From positions 257,775 to 321,774 of the forward strand of contig NZ_OMPQ01000015.1 in assembly GCF_900313025.1 (NCBI RefSeq): a stretch of 64,000 bases of DNA, given 5' to 3'. The notes beneath the pieces were generated by a model that ran no database searches, was not told the origin of the DNA, and saw nothing but the letters and a program-made list of their open reading frames with translations. Below are positions 44,762 to 54,004 of this stretch, one piece after another. The stretch is from Pseudophaeobacter sp. EL27. Lineage in GTDB: Bacteria; Pseudomonadota; Alphaproteobacteria; Rhodobacterales; Rhodobacteraceae. Each line of letters begins with the position of its first letter. Position 1 is the stretch's first letter. The position numbers and the translations under genes are program-made.

Positions 44762-45751
44762 ATGCGCTACTCTCTTCTTGACCTTGCCCCGGTACCCGAG
44801 GGCAGCGAAATCCCCCAGTCCTTTCAAAACAGTGCCGATCTGGCACGTCAGGCCGAAGGCTGGGGCTATCATCGTTACTGGCTGGCAGAGCATCACAATA
44901 TGCCCGGTATTGCCTCTGCTGCCACGGCAGTGTTGATCGGACATATCGCCAGCCAGACCTCGTCAATTCGCGTTGGCGCTGGCGGGATCATGCTGCCCAA
45001 CCATGCGCCCTATATGGTGGCTGAGGCCTTTGGCACACTTGCAGCCCTTTATGGTGATCGAATTGATCTGGGGCTGGGCCGTGCACCGGGCACGGATATG
45101 GCGACCGCCCGCGCCCTACGGCGGGGCATGGCACCGGGTGCTGGGGACAGCTTCCCACAGGATGTGATTGATCTTATGGGTTTTCTTGGTCCACTGGATC
45201 CGGAGGCAAAGGTGCGTGCCTTTCCCGGGCAAGGCAGCAATGTGCCTGTCTGGATCCTCGGCTCCAGCCTCTACGGCGCACAGTTGGCGGCGCAACTGGG
45301 GCTGCCCTATGCCTTTGCCTCTCACTTTGCGCCCCAGGCACTGGAACAGGCGCTTGAGGTCTACCGCCGCACCTTCCGCCCCTCGACCAATCTGGAAAAA
45401 CCCCATGCCATGGTGGCAGTGAATGTCTTTGGCGCCGAGAGCGACGCCGAGGGCATCCGGCTGCGGACCACCATGCAGCAAGCCTTTGCCCGGCTGCGGT
45501 TGGGTCAGCCCGGCAAACTGCCGCGCCCGGTGGAGGATATCAACGATCACCTGTCGCCATCGGTGCTGGCCGGGGTGAACGAGGCCCTGACGGTTTCAGC
45601 CACCGGCAGCCCTGAAACGGTCAAGCGTGAGCTTTCGGAAATACTGCAACGTTACACCCCGGATGAGGTGATCATTACTGGACAAATTCACGATCATGCT
45701 GCCCGGCTTCGCTCGTTCAAAATTGCTGCTGAGGCGCTCAAAACACTGTAA
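44762..45751 (+). CDS. LLM class flavin-dependent oxidoreductase (luciferase-like)
   Basis: A 329-residue TIM-barrel protein of the bacterial luciferase-like group. Typical stretches are [107 protein letters not shown], and [27 protein letters not shown]. This is the MsnO8-like single-component subgroup using FMN or F420-like flavins. The substrate is unknown. The ATG at 44762 is the probable start; a TTG four codons earlier is possible. It converges on the PIN gene. Confidence 0.9.
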   Translation: MRYSLLDLAPVPEGSEIPQSFQNSADLARQAEGWGYHRYWLAEHHNMPGIASAATAVLIGHIASQTSSIRVGAGGIMLPNHAPYMVAEAFGTLAALYGDRIDLGLGRAPGTDMATARALRRGMAPGAGDSFPQDVIDLMGFLGPLDPEAKVRAFPGQGSNVPVWILGSSLYGAQLAAQLGLPYAFASHFAPQALEQALEVYRRTFRPSTNLEKPHAMVAVNVFGAESDAEGIRLRTTMQQAFARLRLGQPGKLPRPVEDINDHLSPSVLAGVNEALTVSATGSPETVKRELSEILQRYTPDEVIITGQIHDHAARLRSFKIAAEALKTL

Positions 45752-45774
45752 TTCCCAACGAGGTCGCAGCCCCG

Positions 45775-46320
45775 TTACAGACCCGCAAGGGCCTTGGCCA
45801 GCCTCGGCAGTCGGGCCTTTTTCAGCAGGGGCCGGATTTCCCAGCCGCCACCTGACAGGCGGTTGGCCTCAGCCAATACCCGTGCCCCCAGGGCTTCCAT
45901 CCCGGCATTGTCTTTGAGCCAAAGATCATACAGAAACTGATCCGGACCAATGCGCTCCAGCCCTTCCTCCGCCAATGTATGACGGGGGAAGTCCTTGTTA
46001 TTGACGGTGACAATGGCGTCGGCATGACCGGTGATAGCCGCAGCGAGCACATGCACATCCGCAGCGTCCGGCAGCCAGAGCCGGGCCTCCACTCCCGGGG
46101 CCGGGGCCATAATCGCCCCCGGCCAGTTGGCTTTCAGCAATGCCACCTCTGAGCGCGCCTGCGCCGCCCCAACGGGGCCGAGTTTCAGCGCCGCCCGGCT
46201 CCACTCTTCCAGAATGCGCGCAGACCACAGCGGTGTGAAAGCGCCCTGTGCTGCCGCGCCGATCAGCATTTCCCGCATCACGGTCGGGTAAAGCACACAG
46301 GTGTCCAGAAGCAGCTTCAT
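45775..46320 (-). CDS. PIN domain protein without an adjacent antitoxin
   Basis: A 181-residue protein with a PIN nuclease fold. It starts MKLLLDTCVLYP (Asp6 of the acidic site), with Glu in ILEEWSRAAL and acidic residues in LPDAADVHVLAAAI and VTVNNKDFP, all in the order expected for PIN domains. The C-terminal 55 residues form an extra helical part. PIN proteins are usually RNases, often toxins, but no antitoxin-like frame lies on either side. The start lies 9 bp after the rlmI stop, so it appears cotranscribed with a 23S rRNA methyltransferase, which hints at an RNA-processing role instead. Confidence 0.82.
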   Translation of the reverse strand: MKLLLDTCVLYPTVMREMLIGAAAQGAFTPLWSARILEEWSRAALKLGPVGAAQARSEVALLKANWPGAIMAPAPGVEARLWLPDAADVHVLAAAITGHADAIVTVNNKDFPRHTLAEEGLERIGPDQFLYDLWLKDNAGMEALGARVLAEANRLSGGGWEIRPLLKKARLPRLAKALAGL

Positions 46321-46329
46321 CGCAGGGGC

Positions 46330-47544
46330 TCAGTCCAGACGGAAGAAGACGGACTTCAGATAGCCGCTTTCCGCCAGTTGTGGCAATTGCGGATGGTCCG
46401 CGCCTGCATAGCCCGTGTGGATCAACTGCCCGCGCCGCCCGGCCCGACCAATGCCACGCGCCGAAGCATTGCGGAACCGCGCCAGATCAGCGGCATGTGA
46501 ACAAGAGCACAGCCCCAGATAGCCACCCGGTTTGACCAGCGGCGCTGCCAGCTTAGCAATCCGCTCATAGGCGCGTAAGCCCGCCTCCAGCGCCTGTTTC
46601 GATGGGGCAAAGGCCGGGGGATCACAGATCACCACGTCAAAGCTGCGCCCTTCCTCGGTCAGGGCTGCCAATTGATCAAAGGCATCGCCCTGACGGGCGG
46701 TGAAACTATCACCAAAGCCAGAGGCTTCAGCCCCCTGCCCGGCCAGTTCCAGCGCCGCGGCAGAACCATCAACGCAGGTGACGCTGCCAGCGCCAGCTGC
46801 GCGCATCGCCAGGCCAAAACCGCCAACATGGGAAAACACGTCCAATACATCACCGCCCTGGGGCACCAGACGGGCGGCAAAAGCGTGATTGTCACGCTGA
46901 TCATAAAACAGTCCGGTTTTCTGCCCGCCGGTCAGATCCGCCATATAGGTGGCCCCGTTCATTTGAACCGGCACCGGCGCGCTAGGTGTTTCGCCCAACA
47001 GAGTGAGGCTCTCGTCGTCCAGCCCTTCCAGCCCACGGGTCCGCCCGGAGGCGTTTTTCAAAATAATGCTACAGCCGGTGACCTCAGCCAGGGCAGCTGT
47101 TAGGGGCTCCAAATGGGCCTCGGCCCAGGCGGCATTGGGCTGCACCACGCAGGCCTCGCCAAAACGGTCAATCACCACCCCGGGCAACCCGTCGGCCTCG
47201 GCATGAACCAGGCGATAGAAAGGCGCATCATAGAGCTGCTCGCGCAGGGCAAAGGCCTGGGAGATCCGGGCCTGAAACCAGGCCTGATCAATCACCGCCT
47301 CTGGGTCGCGGTCCAGCATCCGGCAGATGATCTTGCTGGTTGGGTTCACCGCAACGGTGCCCATTGGCGTCTGCGCCTCGTCCAGCAGCACGGCGAGGCT
47401 GCCCGGCTCCAGCTTGCGGGTGCGCCGATCAGTGACCAGCTCGTTGGAATAGACCCAGGGAAAGCCATGGCGCAGGGCGCGGGCATTGGCTTTGGGCAGG
47501 AGTTTTACGCGGGGGCGCTCTGGCGCGGGGGATGTGGCTGTCAT
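46330..47544 (-). CDS. rlmI: Class I SAM-dependent rRNA large-subunit methyltransferase (RlmI-like)
   Basis: A 404-residue protein. The N-terminal PUA-like domain includes RVKLLPKANARALRHGFPWVYSNEL. The Rossmann-type methyltransferase has GLFYDQRDNH, DVLDVFSHVGGFGLAMRAAGAGSVTCVDGSAAAL (SAM loop), the catalytic CDPPAFAPSK and LGLCSCSHAADL. E. coli RlmI makes 5-methylcytosine at position 1962 of 23S rRNA; the same role is likely but not certain. The start at MTATSPAPERP (47544) follows GAGGGG and discards 25 codons of the longer frame. The PIN gene follows after 9 bp. Confidence 0.88.
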   Translation of the reverse strand: MTATSPAPERPRVKLLPKANARALRHGFPWVYSNELVTDRRTRKLEPGSLAVLLDEAQTPMGTVAVNPTSKIICRMLDRDPEAVIDQAWFQARISQAFALREQLYDAPFYRLVHAEADGLPGVVIDRFGEACVVQPNAAWAEAHLEPLTAALAEVTGCSIILKNASGRTRGLEGLDDESLTLLGETPSAPVPVQMNGATYMADLTGGQKTGLFYDQRDNHAFAARLVPQGGDVLDVFSHVGGFGLAMRAAGAGSVTCVDGSAAALELAGQGAEASGFGDSFTARQGDAFDQLAALTEEGRSFDVVICDPPAFAPSKQALEAGLRAYERIAKLAAPLVKPGGYLGLCSCSHAADLARFRNASARGIGRAGRRGQLIHTGYAGADHPQLPQLAESGYLKSVFFRLD

Positions 47545-47634
47545 AGGCCCCTCATAGACCCATCGTGGCAACAGGGAAAGGGGCCAGCACATCCCATGCG
47601 GCCCCCAAAACCTCTGCAAGGTTGATAATCTGCT

Positions 47635-48408
47635 CTAGAGCTTGTTCAGAGCCTGGATCAGCCCCCCCCGACGTGGCGCCCGGCTGCCGGGGGCCAGGAT
47701 TTCCTGCTGGATCACCTTAGCCAAAAACCCAGTGATCCGCACTTTCTGGGTGTTGCCTTCGGCAATGGCGACTAGGGCACGACGCCCCCCATAGGCCGTC
47801 AAATCCGCCTCGATCTCTCGCACTTCGGTGAGCGCTTCACCGGTCTGAGCGTCACGCAGCACCATGGTAAAGGAAATCGAGTGCACCCCACCAGTGGTAT
47901 AGCGCGCCTTTTGGGTCAGGGCGTGGAACCGCAGGACTTCAACATCCAGCTCGGCCTGAACTGGTCCGGACAAGGGGCGCACCCCGGCTTCGAGCGCATT
48001 TTGCACAATCGCCTGAACCTGCGCATGACGGTTGCCCAGAGGATCTTCACGCCAAACGATATCTCCCTGAGGAAGGTAGCGGTTGGCCTCTGACGCCTTC
48101 AGGGTGCGGGGCACCCGCACAGTGACTTTGGTGATCGACATGTCAGAGCCTGCAACACTCCCGAGTGCCCCAAGGGCCTGTGGGTTGTAGGCATTACCGT
48201 CCAGGGTATCAACAGCAACTACCGGCGTGACGAACTCCGGCTGCAGTTGCAAAACCGAGCGCTCAAGAGGTTCATAGCCCTGCGCAACAGCGCCATGGCT
48301 TTCAGGCAAAGACTCAAACGGCGCATTACGGGAAGGAATGTCCACTGTGGCACAGGCCGAAAGGCTACAGCCCAATGCGGTGAGGAAAAGTCTGCGAAGG
48401 GTCATCAT
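47635..48408 (-). CDS. Lipoprotein of unknown function (DUF6778-like)
   Basis: A 257-residue lipoprotein. MMTLRRLFLTALGCSLSACATVD has a lipobox with Cys19. The mature part contains DIPSRNAPFESLPE, VTKVTVRVPRTLKASEANRYLPQGDIVWREDPLGNRHAQVQAIVQNALEAGV, LDVEVLRFHALTQKARYTTGGVHSISFTMVLRDAQTGE and a basic end. From memory it resembles a Rhodobacteraceae family annotated DUF6778; I cannot confirm that. The AAGGAGC site 7 bp before the ATG fixes the start. It probably sits in the periplasm, anchored to a membrane, but its role is unknown. Confidence 0.8.
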   Translation of the reverse strand: MMTLRRLFLTALGCSLSACATVDIPSRNAPFESLPESHGAVAQGYEPLERSVLQLQPEFVTPVVAVDTLDGNAYNPQALGALGSVAGSDMSITKVTVRVPRTLKASEANRYLPQGDIVWREDPLGNRHAQVQAIVQNALEAGVRPLSGPVQAELDVEVLRFHALTQKARYTTGGVHSISFTMVLRDAQTGEALTEVREIEADLTAYGGRRALVAIAEGNTQKVRITGFLAKVIQQEILAPGSRAPRRGGLIQALNKL

Positions 48409-48618
48409 TGCTCTGCTCCTTGCCAATTGCCGGTAAGGCCCGGCACTGCTGGTTCAAAGCCAACCTGATCCGCAATCAGGGCAGGATTGAGACAAATTTA
48501 GTCCAATTTAACGAAATCGAAATCTATTTGCAGGTCTCGAGCCGCTGTCCCTCCAGACCTTTCCGGGTCAGATCCGGAAAGGAACAGAGCCAAGCCGAGC
48601 AATACCTCAGCTGCGCAA

Positions 48619-48891
48619 TCAGTCTCGCGGCCGGGAGCGCCATCCGCCACGTCGGCGCGGATTGACGGTTTCGTTCAACCCCTGTTGCAGCACCGCAGTC
48701 ATTGGATGATCTGCCGGTTCATCCCTGTAGTGTTCCAGTAATTGGGCGATCGCAGACCGGTTTTCCATCTGGACAGGCAGGCTCAGCGCCCAGTCCAGAA
48801 AGATGCTGCGACATTGGCTCGCGGTGATGCCCTCGATCCGGTAAGCCTCCCGGATCAGCTGTTTATGGTCCAGTTCCGCCAGCGTCTGCAT
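48619..48891 (-). CDS. Conserved-looking small protein overlapping the glnE end
   Basis: A 90-residue protein beginning MQTLAELDHKQLIREAYRIEGITASQCRSIFLDWALSLPVQMENRSAIAQLLEHY, with predicted helices throughout and a basic Arg-rich end (NPRRRGGWRSRPRD). An AGGAG site eight bases before the ATG at 48891 supports the start. The first 29 bp lie inside the 3' end of glnE in another frame, so it is translationally linked to glnE. It has no signal peptide. I do not recognise a function; the coupling suggests a role near nitrogen control or simple co-expression. Confidence 0.7.
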   Translation of the reverse strand: MQTLAELDHKQLIREAYRIEGITASQCRSIFLDWALSLPVQMENRSAIAQLLEHYRDEPADHPMTAVLQQGLNETVNPRRRGGWRSRPRD

Positions 48892-51673
48892 GCGCCGTCT
48901 CCTTCTGCAGGGTCTGCGAAATGATCGCAGCGCAATTCCCATAGGCCGCTTCCAGGGCCTGTTCCAAGTCTTGCAAGCTTCCATAGTCGGCACTGCGGCT
49001 CAGGAACTGTGCACCGCCCTCTCCCAGGGCCTCTTGCTCCAGAGAACCGCCAGACAGCAGGCGGGCAGCGGTTTGTACCGACCAATATAGGGCGTAGCCG
49101 TTTTGCAAAACCAGCGCATCTGCGGCATCCAGCCAGCCACCAGCGACAGCCTGCTGCAGTCCGCTGGCCACGTCCCGCTGTGGCGACTGCGCCAACAACG
49201 CCCCCGACTGGGACAACAGCTCGATATCCATCATCCGCCCGGCGCCAGTTTTGGCATCCCAAACCCCAGAGGGGGTCTTGGCCGCTGCCAGCCTGTCGCG
49301 CATATGAGCGACCTCTCCCAGCACCACTTCTTTTTCCCGCTGGCGCGAAAGCACACCTCGCCGGAAACTCTCAAACTCCTGCATCAAGCCCGGCTCACCG
49401 GCAATCACCCGCGCCCGTGTCAGCGCCAGGTGCTCCCAGACCCAGGCCTCATTCTCCTGATAATGGGTAAAGGCCGCCCAGCTGGTGGCCACTGGCCCCT
49501 TGTTGCCCGAGGGGCGCAGCCGCATGTCCACTTCGTAAAGACGCCCCTGCGACATTGGCGCCGAAAGCGCCGTAATCAGCGCCTGAGTCAAACGGGCATA
49601 ATAGGGACGCGTCGCCAGCGACTTGCGCCCCTGTGACATCTCCACGTCCTGCGGGTCATAGACCACAATGATATCAAGATCGGACTGCGCATTGATCTGC
49701 CCTGCCCCCAGAGACCCCATGGCAATCACAATGGGTCCAGAACCGGGAGGTGGCCCATGTTTGATGGAGAACTGAGCAACCACCCGTGGGAAAAGCGCCT
49801 GGATGACGGCCTCTGCCAGTTCACTATACTGAGCACCCGCAGCTTTGGCGTCGATCAATCCACGCAGATGATGCACGCCGATGCCGAAATGCCATTCCTT
49901 GCACCAGCGTCGCGCAGCATCCAGCTGGCTCTCGTAATCCTCTTCCAGTGCCAGAACTGATTCCAGTTCTTGCTGCAGCGCCGCGCCGCCTGGCCAGTCC
50001 TCAAAGAAACTACCGCCAATCACTGCATCAAATACGCTGGAGTTGCGTGACAGAAACCCGGCCAGCGCATGAGAAGTCCCCACAATATCCACCAATAGAT
50101 CCATCAGATGTGGGTTTGCCTCAAACAGGGAAAACAACTGCACCCCCGCAGGCAGACCTGCCAGAAACCCATCCAGTGCCAGCAGCGCCTCGGCTGGTTT
50201 TGCGGTACGGGAAAGGCGGCTCAGCAGTTCCGGTTTGAGCCGGTTAAAGATCTGTGCGCCGCGTTCAGAACGCAGGGCGGGATAGCCGCGCCAACGGGCA
50301 ATAACGCTTTTATCAAATCCCTCTGGAATGGTCGCTTTGGGCTGCGCCGCTGCGTCCGGGGCAAAAAAGTCTTCAGTCATGCCGTGGACTTCGACCAGGC
50401 GGCTGCGGATTTTTGCCTGCAGATCCGCCGGGTCCTCTCCCATCAGGCAGGCCACACGCGCAATACCTTCGGCCGAATTTGGCATCTTGTGGGTCTGAGC
50501 GTCATGCACCATCTGAATGCGATGCTCCACCTCGCGGTGCGCCCGGTAATGATCGCTCAGCCGCTCCGCGACATCCGCAGGGATCCAGTCCCTCTGGGCA
50601 AGAGCAGCAAGCCCCTCAACAGTGCCACGCAAGCGCAACCCCTCGTCGCGACCGCCTGCAATCAGCTGCCGCGTCTGGGTAAAGAACTCGATCTCACGAA
50701 TGCCACCACGCCCCAGTTTCATATCATGGCCGGGCACGGTAATCGGGCCACCGGTGCCCTTGTTTTCACGGATCCGCAGCCGCATGTCATGGGCATCCTG
50801 AATGGCGGCAAAATCCAGATGGCGACGCCAGACAAAGGGCCGCAGGGTTTTGAGGAAGGCCTCACCCGCAGCGATATCCCCGGCGCAGGGGCGCGCCTTG
50901 ATATAGGCGGCCCGCTCCCAGGTCCGTCCCAGGCTTTCATAGTAACGCTCTGCAGCCTCCATCGCGAGACAGGCCGGGGTCACCGCCGGGTCAGGTCGCA
51001 GCCGCAGATCGGTGCGAAAGACATAGCCATCGGCAGTGCGCTCGCTCAATGTTGTGCACATGTTTCGGGTCGCCCGCGCCATGCCCTGGCGCGCCTCGAA
51101 AAAGTCATCGGGGTCAAAACGAGTCTCGTCAAACAGGCAGATCAGGTCGATATCGGAACTGTAGTTCAGCTCATAAGCGCCCATTTTCCCCATAGCGAGA
51201 ATGGAAAGCCCCCCGGCGGTCTCAATATCCGCCTCCGTCAGGCCCGGCAGTTTCTTGCGCCGAATGAGTGTGGCAATTTCCGCCTTGATCGCCACATCCG
51301 CGCTGAGTGCGCCAAAATTTGTAAGCGCCGTCGTGACCTCTTCCAGTGACCAGCCACCAGAGAGATCGCAGAGCGCCGTCAAAAGCGCGACACGGCGCTT
51401 TGCCTTCCGCAGCCCCGGCTTCAGCTGATCAGGTGCCAGGGCACGACAGTCCTCAAATACTGCCGCCAAAGCCCGTTGGGGATCACTCAGCGCCTCGCCA
51501 ATCCATGCCGCCTCTTGTTCGACCAAACTGCGCAGATAAGGGCTGGAGCCGGCTGCTCCGGCGATAAGTTGCCCTGTTTCCTGATTAAGCCCAGCAACAA
51601 GATCGCGGGATTCGGCACCAAGATCGGGGTCATAGGCGATGGGAAGGCGGGTGATTTGCAGGTGATCAGACAT
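48863..51673 (-). CDS. glnE: Bifunctional glutamine synthetase adenylyltransferase/adenylyl-removing enzyme
   Basis: A 936-residue GlnE. It adenylylates or deadenylylates glutamine synthetase in response to PII and glutamine. Both nucleotidyltransferase sites are present: YSSDIDLICLFDE in the N-terminal half and SDLDIIVVYDPQ in the C-terminal half, each with the G-x-x-S/Q-D-x-D pattern. GKMGAYELNY precedes the first and GSLGAGQINAQ the second. The helical GlnD-PII-uridylyltransferase-type domains (DLRLRPDPAV...; EVDMRLRPSGNKGPVATS) complete each half. The frame is open to 51748, but MSDHLQITRLPIAYD at 51673 looks like the family start. glnA is not in the window. Confidence 0.95.
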   Translation of the reverse strand: MSDHLQITRLPIAYDPDLGAESRDLVAGLNQETGQLIAGAAGSSPYLRSLVEQEAAWIGEALSDPQRALAAVFEDCRALAPDQLKPGLRKAKRRVALLTALCDLSGGWSLEEVTTALTNFGALSADVAIKAEIATLIRRKKLPGLTEADIETAGGLSILAMGKMGAYELNYSSDIDLICLFDETRFDPDDFFEARQGMARATRNMCTTLSERTADGYVFRTDLRLRPDPAVTPACLAMEAAERYYESLGRTWERAAYIKARPCAGDIAAGEAFLKTLRPFVWRRHLDFAAIQDAHDMRLRIRENKGTGGPITVPGHDMKLGRGGIREIEFFTQTRQLIAGGRDEGLRLRGTVEGLAALAQRDWIPADVAERLSDHYRAHREVEHRIQMVHDAQTHKMPNSAEGIARVACLMGEDPADLQAKIRSRLVEVHGMTEDFFAPDAAAQPKATIPEGFDKSVIARWRGYPALRSERGAQIFNRLKPELLSRLSRTAKPAEALLALDGFLAGLPAGVQLFSLFEANPHLMDLLVDIVGTSHALAGFLSRNSSVFDAVIGGSFFEDWPGGAALQQELESVLALEEDYESQLDAARRWCKEWHFGIGVHHLRGLIDAKAAGAQYSELAEAVIQALFPRVVAQFSIKHGPPPGSGPIVIAMGSLGAGQINAQSDLDIIVVYDPQDVEMSQGRKSLATRPYYARLTQALITALSAPMSQGRLYEVDMRLRPSGNKGPVATSWAAFTHYQENEAWVWEHLALTRARVIAGEPGLMQEFESFRRGVLSRQREKEVVLGEVAHMRDRLAAAKTPSGVWDAKTGAGRMMDIELLSQSGALLAQSPQRDVASGLQQAVAGGWLDAADALVLQNGYALYWSVQTAARLLSGGSLEQEALGEGGAQFLSRSADYGSLQDLEQALEAAYGNCAAIISQTLQKETAHADAGGTGP

Positions 51674-52235
51674 GGCGAAACACTGTTCTGCCTGACCAGC
51701 GGCGTCAATCCGCGAACCGCCCAAACGTGGCAAGAAAGCGCGGATCATAACCCAAAATGACGCCTATGAGGTAAGGAATTCCAGCCTCCTCATTTCCGAT
51801 CACAACCGTTAAGGTAGTCTTGCTGCTATGCTCTTCCATTTGTTTGTTTTTTGATGGTTCACGAGTGAAAGTGTTTTGGCTTTTCCAGTCAGGGATATTT
51901 TCCTTGGCCCTGTGGCAAAGTCGGTGTTTTGTTTAGGTGTTTGTCAGTCGGCGGATCATAGCAGCGCTCCTCTCTCCTCCCAAAAAAACCAGTTCTGCCA
52001 ATCAGTTGTCAGCCTGCCCTAATCAACCGATCTTAATGGTAGTGACAAAAGCGTGAACAGCGCCACCTTTACCTCAACTCATGCTTCACCTATCTAGATT
52101 TCACCTACCTACTGGTAGATAGAATTCCAGCATGCTAACCGCTCACATGCAGCGCCAGTGAACACCAAACCGCTTGCGCCATCATTTCACAGCAGCCAGA
52201 GAGGCTGGCCAGCTTTAACAACCGGAGACAAGTTA
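51674..52235. other. Gene-free intergenic region upstream of the cupin-FAD-tetR unit
   Basis: This 560-bp stretch contains no convincing reading frame. It is rich in T runs and has only weak promoter-like matches. The only structured element is the palindrome at 52103-52122. Confidence 0.6.
52103..52122 (+). promoter_or_regulatory. TetR-type operator candidate
   Basis: ACCTACCTACTGGTAGATAG contains the dyad CTACC-TACT-GGTAG. A wider pair, CTATCTA (52090-52096) and TAGATAG (52116-52122), overlaps it. It lies about 115 bp upstream of the cupin start, at the head of the unit that ends with a TetR-family gene. TetR proteins usually bind this kind of short palindrome near their own operon. Confidence 0.5.
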
Positions 52236-52904
52236 ATGGAAGTCAATGCAGATTTCACCAAACGCGCGCTGGTTCATTCCACTGATGAGCCCTGGATTGC
52301 CTCTCCGATGGCGGGGGTTGACCGCCGAATGCTCGACCGGATTGGCGATGAGGTGGCCCGCGCCACCTCAATTGTCAGATATGCCCCCGGCAGTCATTTT
52401 TCCCCGCACACCCACACCGGCGGCGAAGAGTTCATAGTTCTGGAGGGCGTATTTCAGGATGAACATGGCGACTATCCCGCAGGCAGCTATGTCCGCAACC
52501 CGCCCACCACCAGCCACACACCAGGCTCCGACGAAGGCTGCACCATTTTTGTGAAACTCTGGCAGTTCGATATGGAGGACCGCACCCAGTTCCGCAAACA
52601 AATGACCCTGGAACCAGGGTCCGAACAAGATGGCGTTGCCACGCTCGAGCTATATCGCGACGCCCGCGAAGTCGTGCGCTATCACCAGATCGCAGCCGAT
52701 ACCCCGTTTGAGATCACCGCCCCCGGTGGCATTGAGATTCTGGTTCTCGACGGCAGTCTCAGCGAAGGCGGCGACCAGCTCAAAACCGGCTCCTGGCTGC
52801 GCCTTCCCGAAGGCGAGACGCTCGAGGCCGTAACCGGGCAGAACGGTGCACGGGTCTGGGTAAAAACCGGCCACCTGCCCTTTGCCAAACCTCCGGCCGC
52901 CTGA
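52236..52904 (+). CDS. ChrR-like double cupin protein
   Basis: A 222-residue protein with two cupin halves resembling the C-terminal cupin of the anti-sigma factor ChrR. The first half has [45 protein letters not shown] with the metal-binding His/Glu set. The second has [30 protein letters not shown]. No zinc-finger ASD domain or sigma factor is present, so it is not a typical anti-sigma factor. The frame can start at GTG 52158, but the ATG at 52236 with CGGAGA is better. The next gene starts on its last base, giving an overlapping operon with an FAD oxidoreductase. Confidence 0.85.
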   Translation: MEVNADFTKRALVHSTDEPWIASPMAGVDRRMLDRIGDEVARATSIVRYAPGSHFSPHTHTGGEEFIVLEGVFQDEHGDYPAGSYVRNPPTTSHTPGSDEGCTIFVKLWQFDMEDRTQFRKQMTLEPGSEQDGVATLELYRDAREVVRYHQIAADTPFEITAPGGIEILVLDGSLSEGGDQLKTGSWLRLPEGETLEAVTGQNGARVWVKTGHLPFAKPPAA

Positions 52905-54004
52905 TGCACACCGATATTGCCATCATCGGCGGCGGGCTCGCTGGCCTGTCCCTTGCCCGGCAACTTACCCTGGCGGGGCGGGATTTTCAGCTGTTTGAGG
53001 CCCGCGACCGCCTTGGTGGGCGGATCGCTTCAGTGCAGCACCCGGCACAGCAAGAAAGGTCACTGGGGCTGGAGGGCTATGATCTCGGCCCCTCCTGGTT
53101 TTGGCCGGGCCAGCACCGGATGGAGCGCCTTGTTCAGGACCTTGGCTTGGCCAAGTTTGACCAATATGCCAGCGGCGCGATCCTGTTTGAGACCGAAACC
53201 GGGGAAGTTCTGCGCAATCTTGGGTTTGCTTCGATGCAGGGGGCATGGCGGCTACAATCCGGCATGCGTGGGCTGATTGATGGGATTGCACAGCAGTTGC
53301 CGCCGGAGCGATTGCACCTGAATCATGCGGTTACAAAGCTGACCCAGGATGGCAAGCTTACCTTCAAAGATGGCTCCAGCTGTCAGGCAGAGCGGATCAT
53401 CCTGGCGCTGCCACCGCGCCTTGCGGCTGAGTTGTCTTTCGCCCCCCCGCTCAGCAGGGCGCAGCTTCAGGCCCTTACCGCAATCCCCACCTGGATGGGA
53501 GGCCAGGCCAAATTTGTGGCACTTTATGATCAGCCCTTTTGGCGCGAGGATGGGTTCTCCGGCGATGCGATAAGCCAGTCAGGTCCACTTGCCGAAATCC
53601 ACGATGCCTCGCCACCACAGACCGCCCTGAGCAGTGGTGCCCCTGCGGCCCTGTTTGGTTTTCTCGGCCTGCCTGCGCCGACACGTCAGGGAAAAGCGGA
53701 GGCGATCACCCGCGCCGCTATAGCCCAGCTCACCCGCCTATTTGGACCAAAGGCGGCTCAGCCCATCAGGGTCGCCTATCAGGACTGGGCGCAGGAGCGC
53801 TACACCGCTGCGCCTATGGATCAGTCCGCCGCAGGTCAACATCCCGCCTATAGCCTGCCCGCGGCCTTGCAAGATATCTGGCATGGGCGGATCTCCCTTT
53901 GTGTGAGCGAAGTGGCCTCAGAGATGGGCGGATATCTGGAAGGTGCTCTGGCTGCGGCCGAGGAGCAGACAGAACTCTTACAGAAAGAGCGGGTAGATGA
54001 GTAA
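52904..54004 (+). CDS. FAD-dependent amine oxidase-like protein
   Basis: A 366-residue flavoprotein of the amine oxidase/protoporphyrinogen oxidase group. The N-terminus DIAIIGGGLAGLSLARQL is the dinucleotide fold, followed by FQLFEARDRLGGRIAS, the second FAD motif. The C-terminal FAD signature is weaker here. The substrate is unknown; similar proteins oxidise amines, polyamines or carotenoid-like compounds. Its start overlaps the upstream cupin stop, and its end overlaps the tetR start by 8 bp, so the three genes form one operon. Confidence 0.85.
   Translation: MHTDIAIIGGGLAGLSLARQLTLAGRDFQLFEARDRLGGRIASVQHPAQQERSLGLEGYDLGPSWFWPGQHRMERLVQDLGLAKFDQYASGAILFETETGEVLRNLGFASMQGAWRLQSGMRGLIDGIAQQLPPERLHLNHAVTKLTQDGKLTFKDGSSCQAERIILALPPRLAAELSFAPPLSRAQLQALTAIPTWMGGQAKFVALYDQPFWREDGFSGDAISQSGPLAEIHDASPPQTALSSGAPAALFGFLGLPAPTRQGKAEAITRAAIAQLTRLFGPKAAQPIRVAYQDWAQERYTAAPMDQSAAGQHPAYSLPAALQDIWHGRISLCVSEVASEMGGYLEGALAAAEEQTELLQKERVDE

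Noticed and set aside
45775-46320. A toxin-antitoxin module at the PIN gene
   Set aside because: The flanking sequence on both sides is occupied by rlmI and the luciferase-like gene; no antitoxin frame is present.
50108-51349. A 413-codon open frame opposite glnE
   Set aside because: Antisense shadow of glnE with no recognisable domain or ribosome-binding site.
52236-52904. Anti-sigma factor ChrR with a sigma factor partner
   Set aside because: Only the cupin part resembles ChrR. The N-terminal zinc-binding anti-sigma domain and an adjacent ECF sigma gene are absent.
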